64,000 nucleotides of DNA from Streptomyces mutabilis (GCF_014649815.1 NZ_BMTT01000010.1:1-64000), one strand, 5' to 3'. Counted from the first letter of the stretch, positions 41,916-49,618 are shown. Made by a program: numbers and translations. The notes: generated by a model not told the origin, from the letters alone.

Positions 41916-42182
41916 ATGGCAAGGCTACTGGCCGCCCTTCTCGCATGGTTCCTGCCCGCCCGTGGGAAGCGGCGCGCGGCCCCGGCACCCGTACCCGTTC
42001 GCCGCTTCACGCCGTGCATTCCCGCGTATCGCGTGGCCGCCGCTAAACCGCCCCATCTGCCCGGCGAGGAGATCGCCCTAGTCCGCCCGTACCTGATCGC
42101 GTGGGAGCGGGCCAGCACGGCGGAGCGTGAAGCCATCTTGCGACGGAATCGCCGCATGGACGCTGCGGAGGTGGCGGCATGA
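41916..42182 (+). CDS. Small basic element protein, single hydrophobic N-terminus
   Basis: An 88-residue protein. A short hydrophobic N-terminal helix (MARLLAALLAWFLPARG) is followed by a basic Pro/Arg stretch and a helix (LIAWERASTAEREAILRRNR). It resembles the small spread-type proteins of actinomycete integrative elements in size and layout, but no specific family is claimed. AGGAG stands 6 bp before ATG. It overlaps the next gene by 4 bp. It is divergent from the GntR repressor. Confidence 0.68.
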   Translation: MARLLAALLAWFLPARGKRRAAPAPVPVRRFTPCIPAYRVAAAKPPHLPGEEIALVRPYLIAWERASTAEREAILRRNRRMDAAEVAA

Positions 42183-42379
42183 CTGAGCCGATCCGGTACC
42201 CGCAAGAGCCGGTAGAACTGCCCTACCAGGAACCCCGGCTAGAGCCTGCACCGGTCGAAGGGTGCGCCGGTTGCCGGGAGCTGGCGAACGTCCGTGATCG
42301 TGCCCGCGCTGGCAACGATCAGACGACCGTGACGGACTGCAACGTCCTCATGGCGCGGCACCCCGAGGGGCACGGATGA
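42179..42379 (+). CDS. Small element protein, middle gene of overlapping operon
   Basis: A 66-residue protein, Pro/Glu-rich at the start (MTEPIRYPQEPVELPYQEPR), with a Cys pair (GCAGCRELANVRDRARAGND) and a later Cys (VTDCNVLMARH). Function unknown. ATGA overlaps at both ends tie it to its neighbours in one translationally coupled unit. Confidence 0.66.
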   Translation: MTEPIRYPQEPVELPYQEPRLEPAPVEGCAGCRELANVRDRARAGNDQTTVTDCNVLMARHPEGHG

Positions 42380-42657
42380 CGACGGCCCCGCAGAGGCCGC
42401 GTACGGCCCGCAGGCGGCCCGCTAGGTCGGTCCCGGCCCCCGCGCCGTACCACCCGAAGCCGCGCGCCGGACGGACCGGAGGAGAGGAACCCTGGTCGCT
42501 CTGGAAGTGGGGCGACCTCTGCGGCTGCTGCGCTGGACACCGCGCCATCTGGTGTGACGGCTGCTGCGGCTTCACCGGCTGTGCGCTGTGCGGGTGGACC
42601 TACAAGCGCCCGTGCCCTGTCTGTGTCGGCGGTGACGCCGAGCGAATCCAGTGGTGA
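42376..42657 (+). CDS. Cys-rich small element protein
   Basis: A 93-residue protein. A basic, disordered N-terminus (TAPQRPRTARRRPARS) is followed by a dense Cys region: LCGCCAGHRAIWCDGCCGF, TGCALCGWTY and CPVCVGG. Several CxxC pairs indicate zinc binding. Related Cys-rich proteins are common in streptomycete mobile elements; the role is unknown. It is the last gene before the right junction of the element. Confidence 0.68.
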   Translation: MTTAPQRPRTARRRPARSVPAPAPYHPKPRAGRTGGEEPWSLWKWGDLCGCCAGHRAIWCDGCCGFTGCALCGWTYKRPCPVCVGGDAERIQW

Positions 42658-42771
42658 CCCCGGCGCGCTGAGCTACGCCGATGGCTGAGCGGGCCGGTAC
42701 GGGCCCCGTCTGTGCACTTCCCCCGGTGCGCGGGCGGGGCCTTTTCCCTGCGCTGACCAGGCATGTTCCGC

Positions 42772-42822
42772 TAGAGTTGCTAGTCCGGCGTGTTGGGGTC
42801 GGCCATGACCACCCAGTTCCGG
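42772..42822. other. attR: right junction of the integrated element
   Basis: Core GGGGTC at 42795-42800. Left of it is element DNA (TGCTAGTCCGGCGTGTT); right of it the VOC coding sequence resumes. See attL for how the halves pair. Confidence 0.85.
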
Positions 42823-43142
42823 TCCGGGCCCCGGCCCACGTCCGCCCTGGTGGCGCCGAGGCCGAGCAGTCTGGTCACCTCGCCCTCGGTGCTGCCGTCG
42901 ACCGGGCTGACGTCGAGATGCAGCCGGTTCTTGACGGTCTTGCCCTCGGGCACCCGGACGAAGACCAAGGTGGGCGGCATCTGGCGGGCCCGGACGTCCT
43001 CGGCTGTCGGCACCCAGGAGCCGATCTCGACCTTGCCCTCACCCCGGTCGATCACCTGGAAGTCCAGGACCTCGCACCAGAAGGCCGCGAGCCTCTCCGG
43101 GTCGTGGCAGTCGACGGTCAACTCGGTGAACCTGCTCGTCAT
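42780..43142 (-). pseudogene. VOC/glyoxalase-like protein, C-terminus replaced by element DNA
   Basis: A 120-residue VOC-fold protein: FTELTVDCHDPERLAAFWCE, YLHLDVSP-type segment NRLHLDVSPVDG and NWVVMADP. After DP the frame runs into element sequence and ends NTPD-stop, whereas the intact gene would continue EGNEFDVLRTLAPRD (found at 36254). The lost Glu of DPEGN is a common metal ligand or fold residue in this family, so activity is probably impaired. The product is otherwise nearly full length and may still be expressed. Confidence 0.88.
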
Positions 43143-43178
43143 GCTTCTCCCGGACAGTACGAAGTGGAGGGAACCGCC

Positions 43179-44168
43179 CTAGGCCACGGGCCCCCGGGGC
43201 CGCTCCACCGCGGTCAGGTACAACTCCACGTACCGTGCCACATCCACGTCCAACCCCACGTCCACCAGGGGCTGTTCGCGGGTGTCCCCGTGGAGCTCGG
43301 CCTCGCCGACGCGGCCGCGGCGGTCGACGAGGGTCTGGCCGCGGCCCGGTCCGGGGGCCAGACAGACCTCGACGGGCAGCCGCTCCGTGGCCAGGCCCGC
43401 CGGGTCGATCACCGCGCAGACCGCGCCCGCGTCGCCGAGGCCGCCGCCGGGGTCCGACTCGTCGGTGGCCGGGCCGCGGTGGGCGAGCAGCTCACCGGCG
43501 AGCCGGGTGCCGGGCTCGGTGCTCGCGCGCAGGCGGCGCACGTCCGGGCCCGGCACGATCACCCGCTGGAACACGTCCAGCCCGTACATCGTGATCGGAA
43601 CCCCGGCGCCGAGCAGGATCGCGGCGGCCTCCGGATCGTGCCAGACGTTGAACTCGGCGACCGGCGTGGCGTTCCCGGTGGCCACCGCGCCGCCCATGAA
43701 GACGATCCGCTCGATGTTGCGGGTGACCTCGGGGTGGGTGCGCAGCAGCAGCGCGATGTTGGTCGCCGGGGCGGTGGGGATCAGGGTGACCGGGCGCGGG
43801 GAGGCCAGGATCTCCCGGCGCAGCAGCGTCACGGCGTCCACGTCGACGGGGACGCGGGCGGGCGCGGGCAGGCCCAGGTCGCCCATGCCGTCGTGCCCGT
43901 GCACGTGCCGGGCGGTGCGCACCGCCTCGATCAGCGGACGCTCGGCGCCCCGGGCGACGGGAACGTCCGGGGCGCCGGCCTGCTCCAGCACGGTCAGGGT
44001 GTTCCGTACGACCCCCTCCACGTCGGTGTTGCCGGCCACGCAGGTGACCGCGCGCAGGTCGAGCCCCGGGTGGCGGACCGCCAGCAGCAGGGCCAGGGCG
44101 TCGTCGACGCCGGTGTCGCAGTCGATGATCACCGGAACGGGCTGCTGCGGGTCGGGGGCGGTCGGCAC
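43179..44168 (-). CDS. Inosine-uridine preferring nucleoside hydrolase
   Basis: A 329-residue nucleoside hydrolase that splits the N-glycosidic bond of ribonucleosides for salvage. The calcium-binding signature IIDCDTGVDDALALLLA is at the N-terminus. PVTLIPTAPATNIALLL, IVFMGGAVATGNATPVAEFN and the catalytic-region Asp/His context (WHDPEAAAILLGAG, GLGDAGAVCAVIDP) follow. The usual catalytic His region near the C-terminus reads GDAGAVCAVIDP, where many enzymes have HDP/HDA, so specificity may differ. Cytoplasmic. Single gene. Confidence 0.9.
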   Translation of the reverse strand: MPTAPDPQQPVPVIIDCDTGVDDALALLLAVRHPGLDLRAVTCVAGNTDVEGVVRNTLTVLEQAGAPDVPVARGAERPLIEAVRTARHVHGHDGMGDLGLPAPARVPVDVDAVTLLRREILASPRPVTLIPTAPATNIALLLRTHPEVTRNIERIVFMGGAVATGNATPVAEFNVWHDPEAAAILLGAGVPITMYGLDVFQRVIVPGPDVRRLRASTEPGTRLAGELLAHRGPATDESDPGGGLGDAGAVCAVIDPAGLATERLPVEVCLAPGPGRGQTLVDRRGRVGEAELHGDTREQPLVDVGLDVDVARYVELYLTAVERPRGPVA

Positions 44169-44218
44169 GGCGGGGGCTCCTCGGTCTGCGTGGGGGCGCC
44201 GGTCCGGGTGACCCTAGC

Positions 44219-45495
44219 TCAGGCGGATTCCCACAGCTCGGGGCCGCGCGCCCGGACCCGGTCGGTGATCCGCCGCAGCAACTCGGCGCCGGACAGCCGC
44301 CCGGGCCGGCGCCCGTCCCGCAGGCGTACGTCCGCCAAGTCGCCGCCCGCTGCCTCCCGGGCGCCGATCACCGCCCGGTACGGCACCTTCCGCGCCGCCC
44401 GGACCCGGGCGCCGAGAGTGCCGTGCGCCGGCCCGGCGACCTCGGCGCGCAGCCCCTGCGCGGTGGCCCTGCGCACCAGTGCGTACGCCCGCTCCCGCTG
44501 CTCCTCCCGACCGGTAGCACGACCAGTTGCACGGGCGCCAGCCACGCCGGGAACGCCCCGCCGTGCACCTCGATCAGGTGCGCGACCGCCCGTTCCACGC
44601 TGCCGATGACGCTGCGGTGCACCATGACCGGCTGGTGCTTCTCGCCGTCCGGACCGGTGTAGCGCAGGCCGAAGCGTTCGGGCTGGTGGAAGTCGATCTG
44701 GACGGTCGACAAAGTGGACTCGCGCCCGGCGGCGTCCGCGATCTGCACGTCGATCTTGGGTCCGTAGAAGGCGGCCTCGCCCTCCACCGGCTCGTACGGC
44801 ACTCCGTCCAGGGCCTCCTCCAGCAGTGCTGCGGCCCGCCGCCACAGCTGGGGGCCGGTGACGTACTTGCCGCCCGGGCCGGGCAGGGAGAGGCGGTACC
44901 GGGCGGCCTCGATGCCGAGGTCGGCGTGGGCGCGGCGGATCAGGCCGAGGGCGGCGCGGGCCTCGGCGGCGGCCTGGTCGGGGGTGCAGAAGACGTGCGC
45001 GTCGTTGAGGTGGACGGCCCGTACGCGGGTCAGGCCGCCGAGCACGCCGGACGGCTCGGAGCGGTACATGGCGCCCAGTTCGGCGATGCGCAGGGGGAGC
45101 TCCCGGTAGCTGCGGGCCCGTGAGCGGTAGACGAGGGCGTGGTGGGGGCACAGGCTCGGGCGGAGCACGACCTCCTGACCGCCCAGCTCCATCGGCGGGA
45201 ACATGTCGTCGCGGTAGTGCTCCCAGTGGCCCGAGATCTCGTACAGCTCGCGTTTGCCGAGGACCGGCGAGTACACGTGCCGGTAGCCGGCCCGCAGTTC
45301 GGTCTCGCGGACGTACTCCTCCAGGGCGTGCCGCACGGTCGCCCCGTCGGGCAGCCAGTACGGCAGGCCCGCGCCCATCAGGGGATCGGTGCCGAACAGG
45401 CCGAGCTCGCGGCCGAGCCGCCGGTGGTCGTGGTCGTGGGCGTGGCCGTGGGCGTGGTGCGGGCCGCCGCTGTGGCCGCGGTCGTCGTCGTGCAC
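44219..45495 (-). pseudogene. thrS: Second threonyl-tRNA synthetase, His-rich N-terminus, frameshifted
   Basis: Class II ThrRS core without the TGS and editing domains. After GTG 45495 comes a His/Asp tail (HHAHGHAHDHDH). Zinc ligands are all present: Cys in RPSLCPHH, His in LNDAHVFCT and His in PVMVHRSVIGS. The usual TQDDAH motif reads HLNDAH. The frame breaks near 44510: one frame gives LVVLPVGRSSGSG and continues off-family to 44368, while REEQRERAYALVRR and the anticodon-binding domain to ELWESA (stop 44219) lie in another frame. A 4-nt (CCGG) or 1-nt loss explains it. The leader upstream is an attenuator. Without the C-domain the product is probably inactive, unless the shift is a sequencing error. 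Confidence 0.85.
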
Positions 45496-45534
45496 GTGGG
45501 TCTCCTCCGGACGGGGGACGAGCACCACGCGAAG

Positions 45535-45605
45535 AAGCCCCGGGCGCTCGCCCCGGGGCTTCGGACTTCTGGTCAGCAGTCAGCGCGCCGGGACACTCCC
45601 CGGCG
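45535..45605 (-). promoter_or_regulatory. Transcription attenuator of the thrS leader
   Basis: On the minus strand the terminator arms AAGCCCCGGG / CCCGGGGCTT (45535-45544, 45552-45561) are followed by CTTCTTCG. A preceding hairpin (CGCCGGG / CCCGGCG, 45586-45592 and 45599-45605) overlaps the leader peptide's Thr-Thr-Pro-Gly codons. GTCCCGG in that hairpin can alternatively pair with CCGGGGC of the terminator's 5' arm, giving an antiterminator. This is the standard layout of ribosome-mediated attenuation. Confidence 0.75.
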
Positions 45606-45636
45606 TCGTCATCAGGAAGGGGCGGGCGCGCTTCAT
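45580..45636 (-). CDS. thrS leader peptide
   Basis: An 18-codon open frame, MKRARPFLMTTPGSVPAR, with two adjacent ACG Thr codons, ending 20 bases before the terminator stem. Ribosome stalling at these codons when Thr-tRNA is scarce would expose the antiterminator. No ribosome site precedes ATG 45636, but a promoter at 45644-45672 would put the transcript start at or near the ATG, so it may be leaderless. Confidence 0.7.
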   Translation of the reverse strand: MKRARPFLMTTPGSVPAR

Positions 45637-45643
45637 ACACGGA

Positions 45644-45672
45644 ACGGTACCGACGCCCCCGCGCCGGTGCGA
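45644..45672 (-). promoter_or_regulatory. Promoter of the thrS leader
   Basis: On the minus strand, TCGCAC (45667-45672) and TACCGT (45644-45649) are separated by 17 bp. Start of transcription is expected about 45637, beside the leader ATG. Confidence 0.45.
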
Positions 45673-45745
45673 GGGGATTTCCCCCGGGCCGCCGGCGTCG
45701 TGCCCTCCGTGACGTCACCCGGGTCGTCAGGGGCGCTCACGGCGG

Positions 45746-46263
45746 TCAGTGGCGCACGGCCCGGGCCACCACCGCGCGCACCTCGCCCGACAGGTCGTGG
45801 CTGCTGCGTGCGGTGGCGCGGGCGGACTCGCCGGCGGGGACGTCGGGGACGGTGACGACGACCGTGTCGAGCAGACCGCCGTCGGCGCCCGTGAGGTTCA
45901 CCCGCACCGCTAAGGACTTCGTCGAGTCGGCGGTGTTGCGGACGGTGACCTCGACGGCGGTGCGCCCGCCGGTCTCCGTCCTCGGTTCGCCCAGCCGTAC
46001 GTCGGCCTCGACGTCGGCGCCCTTTCGGATGCCCTCCAGCCACCGTCCGGCCTCTGCCGACGCCGACGCCGCGGCGTCCGCGCCCTCAGAGGCCAGCGAG
46101 GAGGCCGCCGACGCGGCCCGGCCCGCCGCCGCGCTGCCGGCGTCCGACGGTGCGTCGCCGTCACCGCCCCGTCGGAGCAACCGGCCAGCACGGCGCCCGC
46201 CAGGACCACCGTGCCGACCGCACTGAACACCCGGGTACTCCCCCATGCCGCCTCCAGGGGCAT
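45746..46263 (-). pseudogene. Lipoprotein with FxLYD-like domain, frameshifted near the lipobox
   Basis: The first frame from ATG 46263 encodes a signal peptide and lipobox (VVLAGAVLAGC, then SDGAVT). The second frame, ending at 45746, encodes an Ala/Ser linker (GDAPSDAGSAAAGRAASAAS) and a domain of FxLYD type (AVEVTVRNTADSTKSLAVRV, GESARATARSSHD). The two join if one base is added near 46165 (GACGGGGC|GGTGAC). Start codon and first bases lie in a long perfect hairpin. Either a disrupted gene or a one-base sequence error. Confidence 0.7.
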
Positions 46264-46276
46264 GGGGGAGTACCCG
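46232..46276. repeat. 18-bp perfect inverted repeat at a gene start
   Basis: CGGGTACTCCCCCATGCC (46232-46249) and its exact complement (46259-46276) flank a 9-base loop. Both arms contain the GGGGGAGTACCC motif. The hairpin covers the start codon region of the frameshifted lipoprotein gene and could be a dispersed hairpin element that landed there. Confidence 0.75.
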
Positions 46277-46362
46277 CCCGCGAGAGCACGCGGGTCGTCC
46301 CCTCAGTGAAGGTCCACGGACACCGCCGCGCGAGCCGGCGCCGGGCCGGACGGGGAGCGGTG

Positions 46363-46734
46363 TCAGACGTGCCCCGGCCCGCCGCCGCCGAAGGACCCGC
46401 TCGACCCCGGCAGCCAGCGGCGGCGGTTCTGGTCCGCGCAGCGGCGGCTGCCCGAGTGGTGAAGTTCGTACGGCATGAGCCGTGGACTGCCGTCCGCCGC
46501 AAGCGGGATCTCGTCGGGTTCCCGCATCTCCCGCTCCTCGTGGACGGCACCGGTGGCCGGGAGCTTGCCGTGCTCGTCGGCGTGCGGGCGTTCGGATTCT
46601 CGTTCCATGACCCTCTGGCCCATGCGTACGGCCCAGATCAGCGCGCCGGCGATCACCAGCCCGCCGATGAAGGCGATGGTCATGTTGAGCGCGTGCGAGG
46701 ACGCGGCCAGCAGTTCATACGTTGCCGTACTCAT
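46363..46734 (-). CDS. DUF6479 family membrane protein
   Basis: A 123-residue protein with one N-terminal membrane helix (MTIAFIGGLVIAGALIWAVR). A charged tail follows, with the family's conserved HEEREMREPDEIP and LMPYELHHSGSRR segments and a Gly/Ser end (GSSGSFGGGGPGHV). DUF6479 is a streptomycete family of unknown role. ATG 46734 gives MSTATYELLAASSH, the usual family start. Confidence 0.87.
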   Translation of the reverse strand: MSTATYELLAASSHALNMTIAFIGGLVIAGALIWAVRMGQRVMERESERPHADEHGKLPATGAVHEEREMREPDEIPLAADGSPRLMPYELHHSGSRRCADQNRRRWLPGSSGSFGGGGPGHV

Positions 46735-46774
46735 GTTCTGATTATGTACCCCCAAATGAGATAAAGCGCCACGT

Positions 46775-47194
46775 ATGTCCGAATGTGGGGTGGGGTGCTG
46801 CGGGTGTGCAGCAAGAGCTTCGCGGGGGCCGTCGCGGGGTCTGTGGAACAACACCACCACCGAACTCACCCTCGCCCCGCGGCGCCCCGGAGCACGGACC
46901 GCCTGGCCGTCCGACGGCACTCCCGCGCGGGGCGCCGCCTACCGCCTCCCGGACGCCCCGTCGCCACGCACGGGCCTCACCGCCGCCGCGGCCGTCACCC
47001 ACCCGTACGTGCAAGGCAACCGGATCCGCGACGACGGGCACCCGCGCACCCAGACCCACGCCCTGTGGATCGCCCCCGAGGCCACCTGGACCGCCGGCCG
47101 GGTCTCCGCCAACGACTTCAGCGGCAACGCCTCGGCCGCCACCCGCTTCGACTCGGCCCCGAGCGGCGGCCGGTGGCGGGACAACGACGGCTGA
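46775..47194 (+). pseudogene. C-terminal remnant of a right-handed beta-helix protein
   Basis: The frame contains a parallel beta-helix type tail: YVQGNRIRDDGHPRTQTHAL, WIAPEATWTAGRVSANDFSG and NASAATRFDSAPSGGRWRDN. Pectate-lyase-like repeats of N-R-I/N-D-F-S-G form are seen, but the first several hundred residues of such proteins are missing. The start region (CGVGCCGCAARASRG) does not look like real coding. Interpreted as a decayed secreted polysaccharide lyase or hydrolase gene. Confidence 0.5.
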
Positions 47195-47228
47195 CGGGCC
47201 CGCCGGCCGGGAGCACGACCGCCCGGCA

Positions 47229-47606
47229 TCAGCAGAACGTGCCCCTGACGGCGTCCAGCACCTGCGCGCTCTGCTCCCAGGTCACCCGGAACCGCTGGGC
47301 CGCCGCGTCCCGCACCTCGTCCTCGGGCCGGTCCTGGCGGAGGTCGACGCACAGCCAACGGGCGTTCTCGACCGCCTCGTCCTCGTCCGCGGTGATGACC
47401 GGGTCGACGGCCGCCAGGTCGCTCAGCAGCAGTTCCCGTTGCCCTGCGTCGGGCGACGGGATCACGTGCTGCTCCCCGCCGCCGACCGTCACGGACTCCA
47501 CGCTGTCCGGGCCGTCCCCGTCTCCCCCGCCGCCGTACACCACGGCCGTGGTCACACCGGCCACCGCCACCAGCGCCGACACGGCGATCGCCGACCGCTT
47601 CCCCAT
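47229..47606 (-). CDS. Small secreted protein
   Basis: A 125-residue protein with an N-terminal signal or anchor (MGKRSAIAVSALVAVAGVTT). A Gly/Asp linker leads to a globular part with two Cys (ARWLCVDLRQDRPEDEV, VLDAVRGTFC) likely to form a disulfide. The Cys spacing and helix pattern are similar to DUF732-like exported actinobacterial proteins, though not firmly assigned. Single gene. Confidence 0.75.
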   Translation of the reverse strand: MGKRSAIAVSALVAVAGVTTAVVYGGGGDGDGPDSVESVTVGGGEQHVIPSPDAGQRELLLSDLAAVDPVITADEDEAVENARWLCVDLRQDRPEDEVRDAAAQRFRVTWEQSAQVLDAVRGTFC

Positions 47607-47679
47607 GCCGTTCCCCTCCCTGTGGATCGCCCGCCGACCCTACGCCGCCCCTCACGGGGTCGCCGCCCGCCGCCCCGCC

Positions 47680-48558
47680 TCACGGCGCCCGCAGCGCGTC
47701 CACCGCGATCCGTGCCGCCGTGCCGATCACCGCGTCCGCCGCCGGGAGCGTGGCCGCCGGGTTCGCGGTGCGGGTGAAGACGGCCACGGCGTAGCGTCCG
47801 CCGTCGGGGTACTCGACGACACCGACCTCGTTGCGCAGGGTCGGCAGGCTGCCGGTCTTGCCGGCCACGTGGACGTCGTCGAAGGGGAAGCCCGAGGCCA
47901 GGCGGTGCGGCCAGACCTGGAGGCTCATGACGCGGCGCATGGCGGCGCCGTACTCGGACGGGCACGCCTCGTCCCGCCACAGGGCGCTGAGCAGGCGGGT
48001 CATGTCCCGGGGTGTGCTGCGGTTGGTGCGGGCCGGGTCCAGGGCGCGCAACCGGGCGATGACGTGGGGGTCGGTCAGCGCCCGGGTTCCGGCCGGCCCG
48101 GCGTCCTCGCGCATGGTGCCGAGCATCTCGGCGAAGCCGTACACCGTTCGCGTGCGGGTGAGGCCGAGCCGGGCCGTGGTGCGGTTGACGGCGTCCAGTC
48201 CGACCCGGCGCAGCAGCAGGTCGGCGGCGGTGTTGTCGCTGACGGACATCATCAGCAACGCCGCGTCGCGCAGCGACAGCCGTACCGGGTCCAGCATCGC
48301 CGCGAGCCCCGTGGGCCCGGGGGTGCGCCCGGCCGGCGGGCACTCCACCTGCTCGGTCAGGTCTATCTCCCCGGCCGCCGCCAGTTCGTGCAGCGTCACC
48401 AGTACACACACCTTGTGGACGCTGGCCGTGCACACCGGCTGGTCCGCCCCGGCCTCGACCTGCGCTCCGGAGTCGATGTCCACGGCGTGCAGCCACCCCG
48501 TGACCCCGGCGTCGGCGAAGGCCGCGTGCAGCCGGCCGGTGGTGGCGGTGTCGGTCAT
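47680..48558 (-). CDS. Class A beta-lactamase-like serine hydrolase without signal peptide
   Basis: A 292-residue protein with all class A motifs: nucleophile SVHK (ASVHKVCVLVTLHELA), SDN (MMSVSDNTAADLLLRRVG) and KTG (VHVAGKTGSLPTLRNEVGVV). Class A Glu166 region is not obvious in the text. There is no signal peptide, so it may be cytoplasmic, or an esterase rather than a resistance enzyme. It lies next to a LysR regulator on the same strand, a classic regulatory pairing for beta-lactamases, and a penicillin-binding protein lies 2 kb away. Confidence 0.85.
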   Translation of the reverse strand: MTDTATTGRLHAAFADAGVTGWLHAVDIDSGAQVEAGADQPVCTASVHKVCVLVTLHELAAAGEIDLTEQVECPPAGRTPGPTGLAAMLDPVRLSLRDAALLMMSVSDNTAADLLLRRVGLDAVNRTTARLGLTRTRTVYGFAEMLGTMREDAGPAGTRALTDPHVIARLRALDPARTNRSTPRDMTRLLSALWRDEACPSEYGAAMRRVMSLQVWPHRLASGFPFDDVHVAGKTGSLPTLRNEVGVVEYPDGGRYAVAVFTRTANPAATLPAADAVIGTAARIAVDALRAP

Positions 48559-48655
48559 GACCGCTGCCCCGGGGTCCGGGGACCCGCGTGCGGGGCGTCG
48601 GCGGAGCGCGCCGCGGGGTCGGTCGCGGACGCGTGGCTCACGGGGGCGGTGTGGA

Positions 48656-49618
48656 TCAAAGCCAGTACTCCGATGCCGGGCGAAGGTGCAGGGGCCGGGC
48701 GGTCGTCTCGGTGCGGGCGTCGGCCGTGGTGCGCAGGGCGTGGGTGGCGGCGTCCGCGAACGCGTCGACGGCGGCGTCGCCGCGCCCCCTGGGCCAGGCC
48801 ACGGAGTGCCGCCAGGCCAGCGGGGCTCCGGCCAGCGGACGCCAGACGAGGTCCGGGTCGGCCGGGTCCGCGTGCTGCGTGTCGCGGGGTCCGAGGGCGA
48901 CGGCCCCGGACGACAGCACCAGACCGCGTACGAAACTGGCGCCCTGGCCGTGCCGTACGGCGGCGGGGGTGTAGCCGCCTCGGGCGCACGCGGTGAGCAG
49001 GTCGTCGTAGACCGCGGGGGCGTGGGCGCGCGGGAAGAGGACCAGGTCGTAGCCGGTGAGGGAGGCCAGCGGCACCTCGTCGTCCGTCGCCTGCGGGGCC
49101 TCGCGCGGCAGCAGCACGCCGAGGTCCCGGCGCAGGATCGGTCCGAGCTCCAGGCCGGTGACGTCGCAGGGGTGGTGGATCACGCCGACGTCCAGTTCGT
49201 GGGCGGTGAAGGCGGCGAGCTGCTCGGCGGTGGACAGCTCGTGCAGCTCCAGCTCCAGCCCGGCGTGCCGGCGCCGGAAGTCCGACAGGAGGGCGGCCAC
49301 GGTCCGGCCGGAGACGTCGGGGGACAGCGCGGCGCGCAGCAGGCCCGTCTCGCCGTCCCGGATGCGGCGCGCGGTGGCCAGGAAGGTGTCGGAGCGGGCG
49401 AGCAGCTCGCGGGCCTCGGCGAGCAGCAACGTGCCCGCCTCGGTGATCGTCACCCGACGGCTGGAACGCTCGAAGAGCCGGACGCCCAGCTCCTTCTCCA
49501 GTCGCTGGATGCGTTGCGACAGGGGCGGCTGGGCCATGCCGAGGCGGGCGGCGGCACGACCGAAGTGTGACTCTTCTGCAACAGCCACGAAGCACTCCAG
49601 GTGCCGCACCAGGTCCAC
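48656..49618 (-). CDS. LysR family transcriptional regulator
   Basis: A 320-residue LTTR with N-terminal winged helix (HLECFVAVAEESHFGRAAAR, MAQPPLSQRIQRLEKELGVR) and a substrate-binding domain (RAALSPDVSGRTVAALLSDF, ELDVGVIHHP). Divergent from the esterase gene at 49703 and upstream of the beta-lactamase-like gene. LTTRs usually control a divergent neighbour and themselves; an AT-rich dyad lies in between. Confidence 0.93.
   Translation of the reverse strand: MDLVRHLECFVAVAEESHFGRAAARLGMAQPPLSQRIQRLEKELGVRLFERSSRRVTITEAGTLLLAEARELLARSDTFLATARRIRDGETGLLRAALSPDVSGRTVAALLSDFRRRHAGLELELHELSTAEQLAAFTAHELDVGVIHHPCDVTGLELGPILRRDLGVLLPREAPQATDDEVPLASLTGYDLVLFPRAHAPAVYDDLLTACARGGYTPAAVRHGQGASFVRGLVLSSGAVALGPRDTQHADPADPDLVWRPLAGAPLAWRHSVAWPRGRGDAAVDAFADAATHALRTTADARTETTARPLHLRPASEYWL

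Larger units (their letters stand above)
36302..42800. mobile_element. 6.49-kb serine-integrase element inserted in a VOC gene
   Basis: The same 6-bp core GGGGTC is found at 36302-36307 and 42795-42800, 6,493 bp apart. Removing the DNA between them rejoins the VOC reading frame without a base change (WVVMA-DP-EGNEF). Inside are a large serine recombinase next to the left end, a Shedu-like nuclease, zinc-finger-like small proteins, a GntR regulator and a three-gene overlapping operon. There is no FtsK/Tra ATPase, replication protein or phage structural gene. Base composition is visibly less GC-rich than the flanks, most of all at 39.6-40.8 kb. Confidence 0.9.

Noticed and set aside
36302-42800. 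Prophage
   Set aside because: Apart from the integrase there is no capsid, tail, portal, terminase or lysis gene; a small integrative element fits better.
45529-45640. T-box riboswitch for thrS
   Set aside because: No T-box consensus, specifier-loop architecture or long leader. Adjacent Thr codons and the short leader fit peptide attenuation.
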